A stretch of DNA of 64,000 nucleotides from Burkholderia sp. D-99 (GCF_011605345.1 NZ_JAAOXM010000008.1:62001-126000), one strand, 5' to 3'; positions 8,708 to 17,474 are shown, counted from the stretch's first letter. Numbers and translations: made by a program. Notes: generated by a model from the letters alone, not told the origin.

Positions 8708-9125
8708 TCTCGATGCGGTCCAGCCGGACCGAGAACAAGTGACGCGCCTGCTGGCCGCGGCGGAACGAAATCTGGCGGATGCGCAAATCGCGGCATTGAG
8801 CAACGAAAACCGCTTTGATGCGGCATACAAGGCGGTCATGCAACTTGCCATGCTGGCGCTGCACGCGAACGGCTTTCGCACCCTGACGAGTCGGCCGGGG
8901 CACCACCAGACGGCGATCCAGACGCTTCCACAGACAATCGGGTTGCCGGTCGAGCGCATGATCGTACTGGACGCGCTGCGCAAGCAGCGCAATCTGTCCG
9001 ATTACTCCGGGGATGTGGTTCACGCGTCTGCGGTTCGGGAGTGTTTCGATAGTGCGGCGGCGCTCCTGATTGACGTAAAGGCGTGGATGGGCGCGAACAA
9101 GCCGGAGTTGTTGGGCGCGCAGTAG
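8679..9125 (+). CDS. HEPN-like protein, candidate toxin partner
   Basis: The 148-residue mostly helical protein begins inside the 3' end of the HTH-MNT gene. Its pattern (LLAAAERNLADAQIAAL, RFDAAYKAVMQLAMLALHANGFR, then a C-terminal LRKQRNLSDY) fits HEPN four-helix proteins. The canonical RNase motif R-x4-6-H is not exact: R104-N-L-S-D-Y109 places Tyr where His is expected, a variant reminiscent of UPF0332-type HEPN proteins. It could be a toxin with altered chemistry or an inactive binder. ATG 8679 is preferred over TTG 8667. Pairing with the MNT gene is the main functional evidence. Confidence 0.7.
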   Translation: MTLQNLLGVSLDAVQPDREQVTRLLAAAERNLADAQIAALSNENRFDAAYKAVMQLAMLALHANGFRTLTSRPGHHQTAIQTLPQTIGLPVERMIVLDALRKQRNLSDYSGDVVHASAVRECFDSAAALLIDVKAWMGANKPELLGAQ

Positions 9126-9165
9126 CCGTTACCGTGTCGAATCGCCGACTCGAAACACCGGTGCG

Positions 9166-9573
9166 TCACGCATGCAACGCCAGCCCCTTCACAGCTTTGT
9201 CGACCGCCTTCTTCGGCCCGCGTAACGCGAGCCCGACGAAGTCGAGATTCTCCGCATCGCCGGCGCGAAACACTTCACGGTTGGCCGCGTCGTGCCCGGT
9301 CGAAAACATCGCGTGCACGTAGGGCACGATCGTGAGTTCGCGTGACAGCGCCTGCCGATGCGCGGCCTGCAGGCCGTCGAGGTCGGACGCGAACACCAGC
9401 ATCGGCTGGCCCAGCATGCGGCCGTAGCGGCGCCCCGCCGCATCCTCGTAAGGCTCGCCGAGCGCTTCCGGCGCTTCAGCCGCGACGCCCGTCGCGAGAA
9501 ACGCGACGACATTGAGTTTCTGCCACGCCGCGAGATCGTCGCGCACGATCAGCGCCACCTTCGTATCGAACAT
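9166..9573 (-). CDS. DUF2000 family protein
   Basis: The 135-residue protein (MFDTKVALIVRDDLAAWQKLNVVAF onward) matches the DUF2000 family, small proteins related to peptidyl-tRNA-hydrolase-like folds with no established reaction. Conserved features are the ALIVRDDLxxWQKLNVVAFL start and the central GQPMLVF. AGGAG stands 7 bp before the ATG. It lies 44 bp downstream of the AraC gene on the same strand and is probably cotranscribed with it. A degenerate copy of its last 45 codons lies at 7812-7945. Confidence 0.85.
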   Translation of the reverse strand: MFDTKVALIVRDDLAAWQKLNVVAFLATGVAAEAPEALGEPYEDAAGRRYGRMLGQPMLVFASDLDGLQAAHRQALSRELTIVPYVHAMFSTGHDAANREVFRAGDAENLDFVGLALRGPKKAVDKAVKGLALHA

Positions 9574-9617
9574 GCTTGCTCCTCGTTGAAGCGCACATGA
9601 TCGAATCCCGCGTGCGA

Positions 9618-10481
9618 TCAGTCTGGAACGTTTGTGCACATTTGCCGGTACACGGCCGGCGTGATCCGGTATGCGCGGCGAAACCAGCGGCCCAGGTGGC
9701 TCTGGTCGGCGAAGCCAACGTCGGCCGCGACCTGCGCGGGCGTGCGGCCGGCGGCCAGCAGGCGGCGCGCGGCACGCAGCCGCAAGCGCACCAGGTACGC
9801 GTGCGGCGACGTGCCGAACGCACGCTGGAACAGCCGCGTCAGCCGGAACCGGTCGATCCCGGTGAGATCGACGAGTGCGTCGAGGCCGATATCGTCGCTC
9901 ATGCGTGCATGCAGCAGATCGCGTGCGCGGGCAATCGCGGGCGCGACGGCATTGCCGTGCGTCGCGGGCGGGGCGCGCAACTCGCCGCCGAGCCGCATCA
10001 GCAGGCGGTCGAGCGCCTGGTCGCGTGCGAGCTTGCCCTCGTTGCCGTACAGCGCGACGAACGCGTGCCGGATCGTGTCGACGAGGCCGCGATCGTCGAC
10101 GAGCGTATGCCCGAACGCGGCTTCGACGCCACCGAGGCCCGGCAGATCCAGCCGGCGCGCCGCGCGCTCGACCCATGCCTGCGGCAGGTACAGCATTCCG
10201 TACGTGAAGCCGCCCGCTTCGGGCGCGTGGCCGTCGTGCAACGCGCCCGGCTCGATCAGGATCGCGCGGCCCGGCACGCTCGTATGCACCGACCGGTGGC
10301 ACTGGAATTGCTGCACGCCCTGTTCGGTGAAGCCGACCAGCATGTCGTCGTGATCGTGCGAGTCGTATGCATGGCCCTTGAAATGTGCGTGCAGGCTTTC
10401 GATGCCGGTGTCCGCATCGCGCCGCGCGACGAGCCAGTGGTCGGGTGCGTCGCTGCGGTTCGTCGCTGTGTCCATCTCCAT
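9618..10481 (-). CDS. AraC-family regulator with cupin-type sensor
   Basis: About 287 residues. The N-terminal half is an AraC_binding cupin domain (DSHDHDDMLVGFTEQGVQQFQC, with metal-like His residues). The C-terminal half has two HTHs (GLDALVDLTGIDRFRLTRLFQRAFG and PAQVAADVGFADQSHLGRWFRRAY). The start is taken at the ATG at 10481, because the upstream in-frame extension to 10541 encodes a low-complexity Arg-rich stretch. A second ATG at 10475 is possible. It probably controls itself and the DUF2000 gene downstream. Confidence 0.88.
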   Translation of the reverse strand: MEMDTATNRSDAPDHWLVARRDADTGIESLHAHFKGHAYDSHDHDDMLVGFTEQGVQQFQCHRSVHTSVPGRAILIEPGALHDGHAPEAGGFTYGMLYLPQAWVERAARRLDLPGLGGVEAAFGHTLVDDRGLVDTIRHAFVALYGNEGKLARDQALDRLLMRLGGELRAPPATHGNAVAPAIARARDLLHARMSDDIGLDALVDLTGIDRFRLTRLFQRAFGTSPHAYLVRLRLRAARRLLAAGRTPAQVAADVGFADQSHLGRWFRRAYRITPAVYRQMCTNVPD

Positions 10482-10537
10482 CGCTCGTTTCGTGCCGCGT
10501 CGTGACGTGTCCGGCAGTGTACGCCGATGCCGCGCGC

Positions 10538-10738
10538 TCACGCGCCGCCGGACGCGGCCACGTTACGGATCGCCGCGACGAGCGCATCGGTCGACAGGAT
10601 CTCGTGCGCGAAGGTCGGCCCGTTGATCTCGTGCGCGGCATGCAGCGCGTCGTGCGTGATGTCCGACGACGAACTGCTCGTCGCATTCGCGGCGATGGTC
10701 GGCGCGAACCTGCTCGCGCGCGACCGGCGACAGGACAT
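10538..10738 (-). other. Unassigned ORF remnant in the 10482-10819 gap
   Basis: The 338 bp between two AraC genes contains a minus-strand frame (ending HEINGPTFAHEILSTDA and then AIRNVAASGGA) with the GC-rich third positions of real coding DNA. It has no recognisable family and no ribosome-binding site. It could be the tail of a decayed gene. I see no other feature in this gap. Confidence 0.25.
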
Positions 10739-10819
10739 GGGCGACCGAAGTCGAACGCGCGTTGGTCGACAGGCTGCGCGACGCGTGATCCGGCAGCACG
10801 GGCTGCCGGGCTCAGCCGT

Positions 10820-11737
10820 TCACGCGTCGTTCGCCGCGATCCGTTCGTCGCGCGCGTATTGCGCCGGCGGCCGCCCGACGTGGCGCGTGAAGGCGACGCT
10901 GAACGTGCTCGCTGAACTGTAGCCGACGCGCCCGGCGATCTCGGCGATGCGGCCTTCGTTGCGACGGAGCAGGTTCTTCGCGAGCGCCATGCGCCACGTG
11001 AGCAGGTATTCCATCGGCGCGACGCCGACCGCACGGCTGAAGCGCTCGAAAAACGTCGAGCGCGACAGTGCCGCTTCCTTGGCGAGTTCGGCGACCGTCC
11101 ACGGGTGCGCGGGGCGTGCGTGCATCCCGCGGATCGCGGCCGCGAGCCGGTTGTCGGCAAGCCCGCGCATGAGGCCGGGCGACGCGTTCGTGTCGGTCGT
11201 GAACCGCAATGCCTCGATCAGCAGCACCTCCAGCAACCGCGCCAGCACGATCTCGCGCGCGGGCCGTTGCGCGCGCGTTTCGTCACGCACCAGTTGCACG
11301 AGCGTGGTCAGCCGCGGTTCGCCGCGCACGTGCACGAACTGCGGCAGCAGCGACACCAGCAGCGCCGCGTCGGGCGAACCGAAGCTGCAGTTGCCGGCCA
11401 TCATCCGCATGTCGACCGGGCGGCCCGGATCGCCGATCCGGTATTCGCCGTTGTCGAGCGCGACCGGCGGCGCGGTGTCGACGCCCGGCGGCGGCGGTGC
11501 GAGGCTCGACATCGCGACGCCGTAGGCGGCCGGAATCAGCACGAAATCGCCGGGCAGCAGTTCGATCGGCGCATGCCCGTCGATCGCGATCCGGCACCCG
11601 CCGTCGAGGATCGCGCAATAGAACGGCTCGCCGGCGACCGTGCGGTGGATCGCCCACGGGCTCGCGCCCTGAATGGACTTGGAAAACTGCGCGCCCGGTT
11701 GCAGCAGCGTCACGACTTCGGTGAGCGGGTCGATCAT
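10820..11737 (-). CDS. AraC-family regulator (cupin_6 type)
   Basis: About 305 residues. The sensor domain has the cupin_6 pattern (HRTVAGEPFYCAILDGGCRI and the later MMAGNCSFGSPD). The C-terminal DNA-binding domain has TVAELAKEAALSRSTFFERFSRAVG and IAEIAGRVGYSSASTFSVAFTRHVG. The start is set at the ATG at 11737 (MIDPLTEVV), where family members begin. The 20-residue extension to 11797 would use much of the promoter region shared with the SDR gene. It is divergent from that dehydrogenase gene (about 100 bp apart), which is the likely regulated target. Confidence 0.9.
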   Translation of the reverse strand: MIDPLTEVVTLLQPGAQFSKSIQGASPWAIHRTVAGEPFYCAILDGGCRIAIDGHAPIELLPGDFVLIPAAYGVAMSSLAPPPPGVDTAPPVALDNGEYRIGDPGRPVDMRMMAGNCSFGSPDAALLVSLLPQFVHVRGEPRLTTLVQLVRDETRAQRPAREIVLARLLEVLLIEALRFTTDTNASPGLMRGLADNRLAAAIRGMHARPAHPWTVAELAKEAALSRSTFFERFSRAVGVAPMEYLLTWRMALAKNLLRRNEGRIAEIAGRVGYSSASTFSVAFTRHVGRPPAQYARDERIAANDA

Positions 11738-11838
11738 CGCCGGACTCTCGCAAAAGAAAATCGGATCTTTGATTGTAGCGAATACGGATCCGGCCATCTA
11801 TCGTACGGACACATGCCCACCACACGTCAGGAGTTCGC

Positions 11839-12588
11839 ATGAAGACCGTACTGATCACCGGCTGTTCCTCCGGCTTCGGCCTCGAGATTGCCCGCCATTT
11901 CCTCGCACGCGACTGGCAGGTCGTCGCGACGATGCGCACGCCGAACGCGGAGGTGCTGCCGCCGTCGGCGCACCTGCGCGTGCTGGCGCTCGACGTGACG
12001 AACGCGGACAGCATCCGCGCCGCGATCGACGCGGCGGGCCCGATCGACGTGCTCGTCAACAACGCGGGTTTCGGCGCGGCCGCGCCGGCCGAACTCACGC
12101 CGCCCGATACGGTGCGGGCACTGTTCGAGACCAACACGATCGGCACGATCGCGGTCACGCAGGCTGTGCTGCCGCAGTTTCGCGAGCGTGGGGCCGGCGT
12201 GGTCGTGAACGTCACGTCGAGCGTCACGCTGAAGGTGTTGCCGTTGCTCAGCGCGTATCGCGCGAGCAAGGCGGCAGTCAATGCGTACACCGAATCAATG
12301 GCTGTGGAACTCGAACCGTTCGGCGTGCGCGCGCATCTCGTGCTGCCGGGCCGGGCGCCCGATACGCGGTTCAGCGAGAACGCGCGCGCGAACATCCACG
12401 GCTTCGAGCACGTGGCCTATGCGGCGTTTGTCGAAAAGACCATCGCGCGGATGCTCGATGCATCGGGGCCGATCACCCATGCGCAGGACGTCGCCGAAGC
12501 CGTGTGGCGCGCGGCGACCGATCCGTCGAGCCCGACGCGCATCCCGGCCGGCGCCGATGCCTTGGCGTGGGCGGCCGAAGCGCGCTGA
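11839..12588 (+). CDS. Short-chain dehydrogenase/reductase
   Basis: The 249-residue protein has the classical SDR signatures: TGCSSGFG cofactor loop at residues 7-14, NNAGF in the middle, the catalytic Ser in VTSSV and Y-x-x-S-K (YRASK). The substrate is unknown. The position divergent from an AraC regulator is a common arrangement for inducible SDR oxidoreductases. An unusual LPGRAPDT replaces the usual PGxxxT segment but keeps its length. Confidence 0.9.
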   Translation: MKTVLITGCSSGFGLEIARHFLARDWQVVATMRTPNAEVLPPSAHLRVLALDVTNADSIRAAIDAAGPIDVLVNNAGFGAAAPAELTPPDTVRALFETNTIGTIAVTQAVLPQFRERGAGVVVNVTSSVTLKVLPLLSAYRASKAAVNAYTESMAVELEPFGVRAHLVLPGRAPDTRFSENARANIHGFEHVAYAAFVEKTIARMLDASGPITHAQDVAEAVWRAATDPSSPTRIPAGADALAWAAEAR

Positions 12589-12600
12589 TCGGCCGGGAAA

Positions 12601-12633
12601 CCGTCGCGCCGGCCGGTCGGACCGGCGCGACGG
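12601..12633. terminator. Bidirectional hairpin between convergent SDR and dgdA
   Basis: CCGTCGCGCCGG and CCGGCGCGACGG form a perfect 12-bp stem with a 9-nt loop, centred between the two stops. On the minus strand it is followed by TTTCCC. Confidence 0.65.
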
Positions 12634-12669
12634 ATCGCGAGAGGCAGAGCAGGGCGCAGCCCCCCACCG

Positions 12670-13971
12670 TTACAACGCGCGCTCGATCGCCTGCCCCAGC
12701 AGCGACACGCCGAGGTCGATCTCTTCCTCGCTGACGGTCAGCGGCGGCGCGATCCGGAACACGCCGCCCATGCCGGGCAATTGCACGATGTTCATGCTGA
12801 GCCCGAGATTCATGCATTCGCGCGTGATCTTCGCGCCGAGCCCGTCCGCCGGTTCCTTCGTCCGGCGATCCTTGACGATCTCGACACCGAGCAGCAGCCC
12901 GCGTCCGCGCACGTCGCCGATGCAGTCGAAGCGTTCCATCAGGTCGAGCAGGCCGCGCCGGAGCCGGTCGCCCATCACGTTCGCCCGCTCGACGAGCCCG
13001 TCGCGCTGAACGACGTCCAGCACGCGCAGGCCGACGGCCGCCGGCAGCGGGTCCGACACGTGCGTCGTGTAGAACAGGTAGCCCAGTTCATGCGCGCGTT
13101 CCTCGATCCGTGCGGACGTCACGATCGCCGCGAGCGGCAGCCCGGCGCCGAGCGTCTTCGACAACGTCAGGATGTCGGGCGTCACGCCGTCGCGCTGGCA
13201 CGCGAACATCGTGCCGGTGCGCCCGACGCCCGTTTGCGCCTCATCGAGGATCAGCAGCATCCCGCGCTCCTCGCACTTGCGCTTGAGCGCCGCCATATAG
13301 CCTTCCGGCAGCTCGATGATCCCGCCCGAACTGAGGATCGGCTCCGCGATGAACGCGGCAAGGTTGCCGCTCGACTGGCGATCGATCAGGTCGAACGCGT
13401 AGTCGAGTTCGGCGAGGAAGTCGTAGGTGCCGTTGCGCTCGAAGCGCGGCCGGTACGTGAACGGTGCCGGAATCGCGAACGAGCCGACGGCGGCCGGGCC
13501 GACGCCCTTGCGGCCGGCGCTGTACGTGGCCGATGCGGCCGCGCCCGTCATCCCGTGCCACGACTGCGCGAAGCCGACAATCTCGTACTTGCCGGTGACG
13601 AGCTTCGCCATCCGGATCGCCGCTTCGTTCGATTCCGCGCCGGTGCTGAGCAGCAGCGCGCGATCGAGCCCGTCGGGCGTGATGTCGGCGAGGCGCGTCG
13701 CGAGGTCGACGACCGGCCGCGACAGCATCCCGCTGAACAGGTGGTCGAGCTTGCCCGCGTATTCGCCGATCACGGAGACGATCTCCGGATGGCTGTGGCC
13801 GAGCACTGCGCTCATCTGGCCTGACGTGAAATCGAGGATCGCGCGGCCGTCGGCGTCGTACACGAAGCAGCCTTTCGCGCGCTCGATGATCATCGGCTCG
13901 AACGTGCCGCCGTAGCGGACCAGGTGCTGCCTGGCGTTGCGCCAGAAGGTCGGGTCGTCGTTCAGGGACAT
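12670..13971 (-). CDS. dgdA: 2,2-dialkylglycine decarboxylase
   Basis: The 433-residue class III PLP enzyme matches the B. cepacia enzyme known from structural work in length and sequence as I recall it. It decarboxylates 2,2-dialkylglycines such as 2-methylalanine and transaminates pyruvate. The cofactor lysine lies in TLSKTLGAG (Lys272 in the known enzyme), with the Asp of ILDEAQTG upstream. GGAGA precedes the ATG. The divergent LysR gene dgdR is its known repressor, and the pair share a 78-bp control region. The enzyme lets the cell use aminoisobutyrate-type amino acids, for example from fungal peptaibols. Confidence 0.95.
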   Translation of the reverse strand: MSLNDDPTFWRNARQHLVRYGGTFEPMIIERAKGCFVYDADGRAILDFTSGQMSAVLGHSHPEIVSVIGEYAGKLDHLFSGMLSRPVVDLATRLADITPDGLDRALLLSTGAESNEAAIRMAKLVTGKYEIVGFAQSWHGMTGAAASATYSAGRKGVGPAAVGSFAIPAPFTYRPRFERNGTYDFLAELDYAFDLIDRQSSGNLAAFIAEPILSSGGIIELPEGYMAALKRKCEERGMLLILDEAQTGVGRTGTMFACQRDGVTPDILTLSKTLGAGLPLAAIVTSARIEERAHELGYLFYTTHVSDPLPAAVGLRVLDVVQRDGLVERANVMGDRLRRGLLDLMERFDCIGDVRGRGLLLGVEIVKDRRTKEPADGLGAKITRECMNLGLSMNIVQLPGMGGVFRIAPPLTVSEEEIDLGVSLLGQAIERAL

Positions 13972-14049
13972 CGGGCGTCTCCAGACAAGGGGGCAGGGGT
14001 CGCTTGCAGTCTAGGCGCGGGTCTGGTTTGATGGAAACGAATAGTTCTT
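13972..14049. promoter_or_regulatory. Divergent dgdA-dgdR control region
   Basis: Only 78 bp separate the two start codons, so both promoters and the DgdR operator must overlap here. DgdR control of dgdA is established for B. cepacia. I do not see an unambiguous palindrome by eye. Confidence 0.6.
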
Positions 14050-14934
14050 ATGCAAGGTAGAAAAGGAGCTAATACCTTGGGACTTTCACTTGAAATCGAC
14101 CTGCTGCGCTCGTTCGTCGTGATCGCGGAGGTGCGCGCGCTCAGCCGCGCGGCTGCGCGTGTCGGCCGCACCCAGTCCGCCCTCAGCCAGCAGATGAAGC
14201 GGCTCGAAGAGGTGGTCGACCAGCCGCTGTTCCAGCGCACCGGGCGCGGCGTGGTGCTGACCCATCCGGGCGAGCGGCTGCTCGTGCATGCGCAGCGCAT
14301 CCTGCGGCTGCACGACGAGGCGATGGCCGACCTGTGCGGCACGGGGCTGTCGGGGACGATCCGCTTCGGGTGCCCGGACGATTACGCGGAGGTCTGGCTG
14401 CCTTCGCTGCTGCGGCAGTTTTCGAGCCAGCATCCGCAGGCGATCGTCGAAGTGGTGTGCGGGCCGACGCCGCGGCTCATCGAACAGCTGGAGAAGCGGG
14501 CGGTCGATCTGGCGATGATTTCATTGCCGGACGACGGCGCGAACGACGACGTCATTCGCCGCGAGCAACTGGTCTGGATCGGTTATCCGGGGCTGGAACC
14601 CGGGCATTTCGATCCGTTGCCGCTGGCACTGTCCGATCGCGACACGCTCGATCACATCGCGGCCTGCGAGGCGCTGGATCGCGCCGGTCGCGACTACCGC
14701 GTCGCGTATGCGAGCAGCAGTCTCGCGGGGCTGATCGCACTGGTGCGTTCGGGGCAGGCGTTCGCGGTGATGACGCAGACGGCGGTACCGGCCGACCTGA
14801 CGATCGTCACCGGCGATCCGCGCTTGCCGCCATTGCCGGCCGTGGGCATTGCGCTGAAGTTCGACCGCAAGCGGCCGTCGCACCTGACGGCGGCGTTCGC
14901 CGAGCACATCCGGCTCACGCTGCCGTTGTTGTGA
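14050..14934 (+). CDS. dgdR: DgdR, LysR-type regulator of dgdA
   Basis: The 294-residue LysR protein has its winged helix at about residues 15-75 (AEVRALSRAAARVGRTQSAL is the recognition region) and a C-terminal ligand domain. In B. cepacia DgdR represses dgdA and is relieved by 2-methylalanine. The ATG at 14050 lacks a clear Shine-Dalgarno. A TTG at 14077 has AAGGAG 8 bp upstream and starts directly before the conserved LSLEIDLLRSF, so the true start may be there. The ATG is kept because a length near 293 residues is what I recall for the family member. Confidence 0.93.
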   Translation: MQGRKGANTLGLSLEIDLLRSFVVIAEVRALSRAAARVGRTQSALSQQMKRLEEVVDQPLFQRTGRGVVLTHPGERLLVHAQRILRLHDEAMADLCGTGLSGTIRFGCPDDYAEVWLPSLLRQFSSQHPQAIVEVVCGPTPRLIEQLEKRAVDLAMISLPDDGANDDVIRREQLVWIGYPGLEPGHFDPLPLALSDRDTLDHIAACEALDRAGRDYRVAYASSSLAGLIALVRSGQAFAVMTQTAVPADLTIVTGDPRLPPLPAVGIALKFDRKRPSHLTAAFAEHIRLTLPLL

Positions 14935-14959
14935 TGCGCGCGGCCGCCGTGCCTCAGCA

Positions 14960-16402
14960 TCACTCGACCGTCGACGAAGCCGACACCCGTGCCGGGCCAT
15001 GCGCTTCCGCGGCAGCCTCCGTCACATCACGCACGCGGATGGCCGCCTGCATGCCCGACAACTTGAGTTCGGTCTCCTGATATTCGTTGACCGGCTCCGA
15101 ATCGGCGACGATGCCGCAGCCCGCGAACAGCCGGCAGGCCCCGCCGTCGACCAGCGCGGAGCGCAGCGCGACGATGAAGTCGCCGTTGCCGTGTGCGTCG
15201 ATCCAGCCGACGGGCGCTGCATACCAGCCGCGATCGAATCCTTCATGCGCGCGGATGTGGTCGAGCGCCGCATCGCGTGGATGTCCGGCCACCGCCGGCG
15301 TCGGGTGCAGCGCCGCGATGACCTGCAGCAGCGTCGCGTCCGCCTTCAGCGTCGCGCGGATCGGTGTGCTCAGGTGCTGCAGCCTCGGCAGCCGGTGCAG
15401 CGAGGGTTCCGAGGGCACGTCGAGCGCGCGCGACAGCGGTGTCAAGGCGGCACGGATCGCGTCGACGACGAGCGCGTGTTCGAGCCGTTCCTTCGCGGAA
15501 TCCATCAAGGCCGCGCCGAGTGCGCGATCGTCGTCGGGCGTGGCGCCGCGCCGGATCGTCCCGGCCAGCGCATGCGTGCGCACGTCGCCGGCCGCGACAC
15601 GCGCGAGCCGTTCCGGCGTGGCGCCGACGAAGCAGGCCCCTTCACGGCGGACCGCGAACAGGTGCGCATGCGCGTCGCGTTTGCGCAGCCGGCGCAGCAG
15701 CGACGCGACGCCAACGGGCCGCGCGTACTGTTCGAGCACGTCGCGCGCGAGCACGACCTTGCCGAACGCGCCGCCGTGGATCGCGTCCACCGCGCGCCGG
15801 ACTTCGTGCTGCCATTCGCTCGCCTGCAGCGCCTGCGTGTGCAGCAGATGCGGTGCAGCGTCGTCGTGCGCGGCGGCGAGCGTGCCGAGCGATTCGATGC
15901 GCGCGAGGCACGCATGCGCGAGCGCGGCCGGATCGTCGTGCGCGGCGACGATGTGCTGGCAGACAGCCCAGTGTGCATCGCCTTCGCGCACGATCAGCAG
16001 TTTCGCCACTGTCATGCTCGCGTCGGGAAACGGTGCCCAGTGTGCGCTGCGCGCACCATGCGAATCGAACCGGAAGCCGCCGACAAGGCGCGGCGGTTGC
16101 GGGCCGGCCGTCACGGCATCGCGAACGAGCGTGCGCCAGCGCGCATCGATCTGCGCGAAGCGCGTGTCACCGGTGGCGGTCAGTTCGAGCGCGCAGTCCC
16201 AGCCGAACAGCGTGACGGATGCATCGCCGGCTTCGTGGAAGAACCACGGCGTGGCGCCGTCGTCCCACGCGGCGATCAGGTCGAAGAAATCGAGCGCGCG
16301 CAGCGGCACCGACACCGACGCGAGTGTCGGCGTGCCGGTGTCGGCGGCGCGGCGGGCCGCACGGGCGAACGTGTCGTGCAGCAGCGGGAGGCCGGCGTTC
16401 AT
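14960..16402 (-). CDS. pchA: PchA, isochorismate synthase
   Basis: The 480-residue chorismate-binding enzyme converts chorismate to isochorismate, the first step to salicylate for pyochelin. Typical MST-family motifs are visible: GKVVLARD, the LRKRDAHAHLFAVRR segment, FVGATPERL, HALAGTIRRG, HPTPAVAGHPRDAA and the C-terminal AGCGIVADSEP. The start is the ATG overlapping the pchB stop (ATGA). It is the last gene of pchDCBA, and no terminator is obvious before the convergent dgdR end. Confidence 0.94.
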   Translation of the reverse strand: MNAGLPLLHDTFARAARRAADTGTPTLASVSVPLRALDFFDLIAAWDDGATPWFFHEAGDASVTLFGWDCALELTATGDTRFAQIDARWRTLVRDAVTAGPQPPRLVGGFRFDSHGARSAHWAPFPDASMTVAKLLIVREGDAHWAVCQHIVAAHDDPAALAHACLARIESLGTLAAAHDDAAPHLLHTQALQASEWQHEVRRAVDAIHGGAFGKVVLARDVLEQYARPVGVASLLRRLRKRDAHAHLFAVRREGACFVGATPERLARVAAGDVRTHALAGTIRRGATPDDDRALGAALMDSAKERLEHALVVDAIRAALTPLSRALDVPSEPSLHRLPRLQHLSTPIRATLKADATLLQVIAALHPTPAVAGHPRDAALDHIRAHEGFDRGWYAAPVGWIDAHGNGDFIVALRSALVDGGACRLFAGCGIVADSEPVNEYQETELKLSGMQAAIRVRDVTEAAAEAHGPARVSASSTVE

Positions 16403-16704
16403 GCGCGCCCCCGTTGCAGGCGCCAGTGCTGCGTCTGTTGCGCGATGTACCACGCGATCAGGCCCGAGAACAGCGTCTCGACGTAGTCGGCATCGAGGCC
16501 GGCCTGTTCGGCCCAGCGGCGCCGATCGGGCAGCATCGCGGCCACCCGTTCCGGCGCGGCGATGCTCGCTTCGTCGGGTTTGAAACGCGCGGCAGCCTTC
16601 ACGTATTGCATGCGCAGGCCGAGCGCCTCGATGATGTCGGCGTCCAGGCGATCGATGGCTTCGCGAATGTCGGGCAGCCCCGTGCAGGCGTCCGGTGTCT
16701 TCAT
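16399..16704 (-). CDS. pchB: PchB, isochorismate pyruvate lyase
   Basis: The 101-residue AroQ-fold chorismate-mutase-like protein removes pyruvate from isochorismate to give salicylate. The helical pattern (DIREAIDRLDADIIEALGLR, YVKAAARFK, VETLFSGLIAWYIAQQ) fits PchB, with the lysine of AARFK in the pyruvate-site loop. It overlaps pchA and pchC by 4 bp each, implying translational coupling through pchDCBA. Confidence 0.94.
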   Translation of the reverse strand: MKTPDACTGLPDIREAIDRLDADIIEALGLRMQYVKAAARFKPDEASIAAPERVAAMLPDRRRWAEQAGLDADYVETLFSGLIAWYIAQQTQHWRLQRGRA

Positions 16705-17474
16705 GTGTACTCCTTTCCGTAACGAAGGGAATGGTCGATCCGTTCGACCAGATGCGCGATCACCGCCGGGTATTGGTGGCGCAGGTAGAAGTGGTCGCCG
16801 CTGAACGTCTCGATGCGGATCGGGCGCGACGCGACGTCCTGCCATGCCTGTGCTTCGTCGTTGTCGAGTTCGGAATCGGCAAGCGGCAGCATCACGCCGA
16901 GCGGCGTGTCGAGCCGTGGCGGCCGGTCGCGGCGATACGTCTCGATCGCGCGGTAGTCGCTGCGGATCATCGGCAGGTAGATCGCGCGCATTTCCGGATC
17001 GGCGAGCAGCGCGGCGTGCTCGCCGGACAGCCGCGCGACATCGGCCACGAGCGCATCGTCGGATTGCAGGTGCAGATCCGACAGGCGCTGACGATGCGGC
17101 GGCGGCAACGCGGACACGGCCAGGTAAAGCGGTGCCGTGCCGCGCGCCTCGAGCCGCGCCGCCACCTCGTACGCGAGCGCCGCGCCGAGGCTGTGCCCGA
17201 ACAGCACGAGCGGCGCATGGGCATAGCGTTGCAGCGCGGCGGCGGCGGGGCCGGCGAGTGCGTCGATCGACGCCAGGCACGCCTCGCCGAAGCGTTCCTC
17301 GCGGCCCGGATACTGCAGCGCGAGCAGGTCGACGTCCCACGGCAGCGCGCGGCTCCAGCCGCGAAAGAAATTCGCGGTGCCGCCGGCGTGCGGGAAGCAG
17401 ACGAGCTGCGCGCGCGGGCAGGGCGACAGGCGCAGTTCGCGGATCCAGTTCGAATCGGCCGGTCGCGCGGTCAT
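16701..17474 (-). CDS. pchC: PchC, type II thioesterase
   Basis: The 257-residue alpha/beta hydrolase carries the nucleophile in GHSLGAALAYEVA, the CFPHAGG oxyanion region near the N-terminus and the catalytic His in GDHFYLRHQ. It clears wrongly loaded groups from the PchE and PchF carrier domains. The start is placed at the ATG that overlaps the pchD stop. A 66-residue in-frame upstream extension lies within pchD and is rejected. Confidence 0.93.
   Translation of the reverse strand: MTARPADSNWIRELRLSPCPRAQLVCFPHAGGTANFFRGWSRALPWDVDLLALQYPGREERFGEACLASIDALAGPAAAALQRYAHAPLVLFGHSLGAALAYEVAARLEARGTAPLYLAVSALPPPHRQRLSDLHLQSDDALVADVARLSGEHAALLADPEMRAIYLPMIRSDYRAIETYRRDRPPRLDTPLGVMLPLADSELDNDEAQAWQDVASRPIRIETFSGDHFYLRHQYPAVIAHLVERIDHSLRYGKEYT

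Noticed and set aside
9166..11160. A single 664-codon minus-strand frame joining three genes
   Set aside because: Only its last 135 codons make a real protein (DUF2000). The rest is out of frame with two clear AraC genes.
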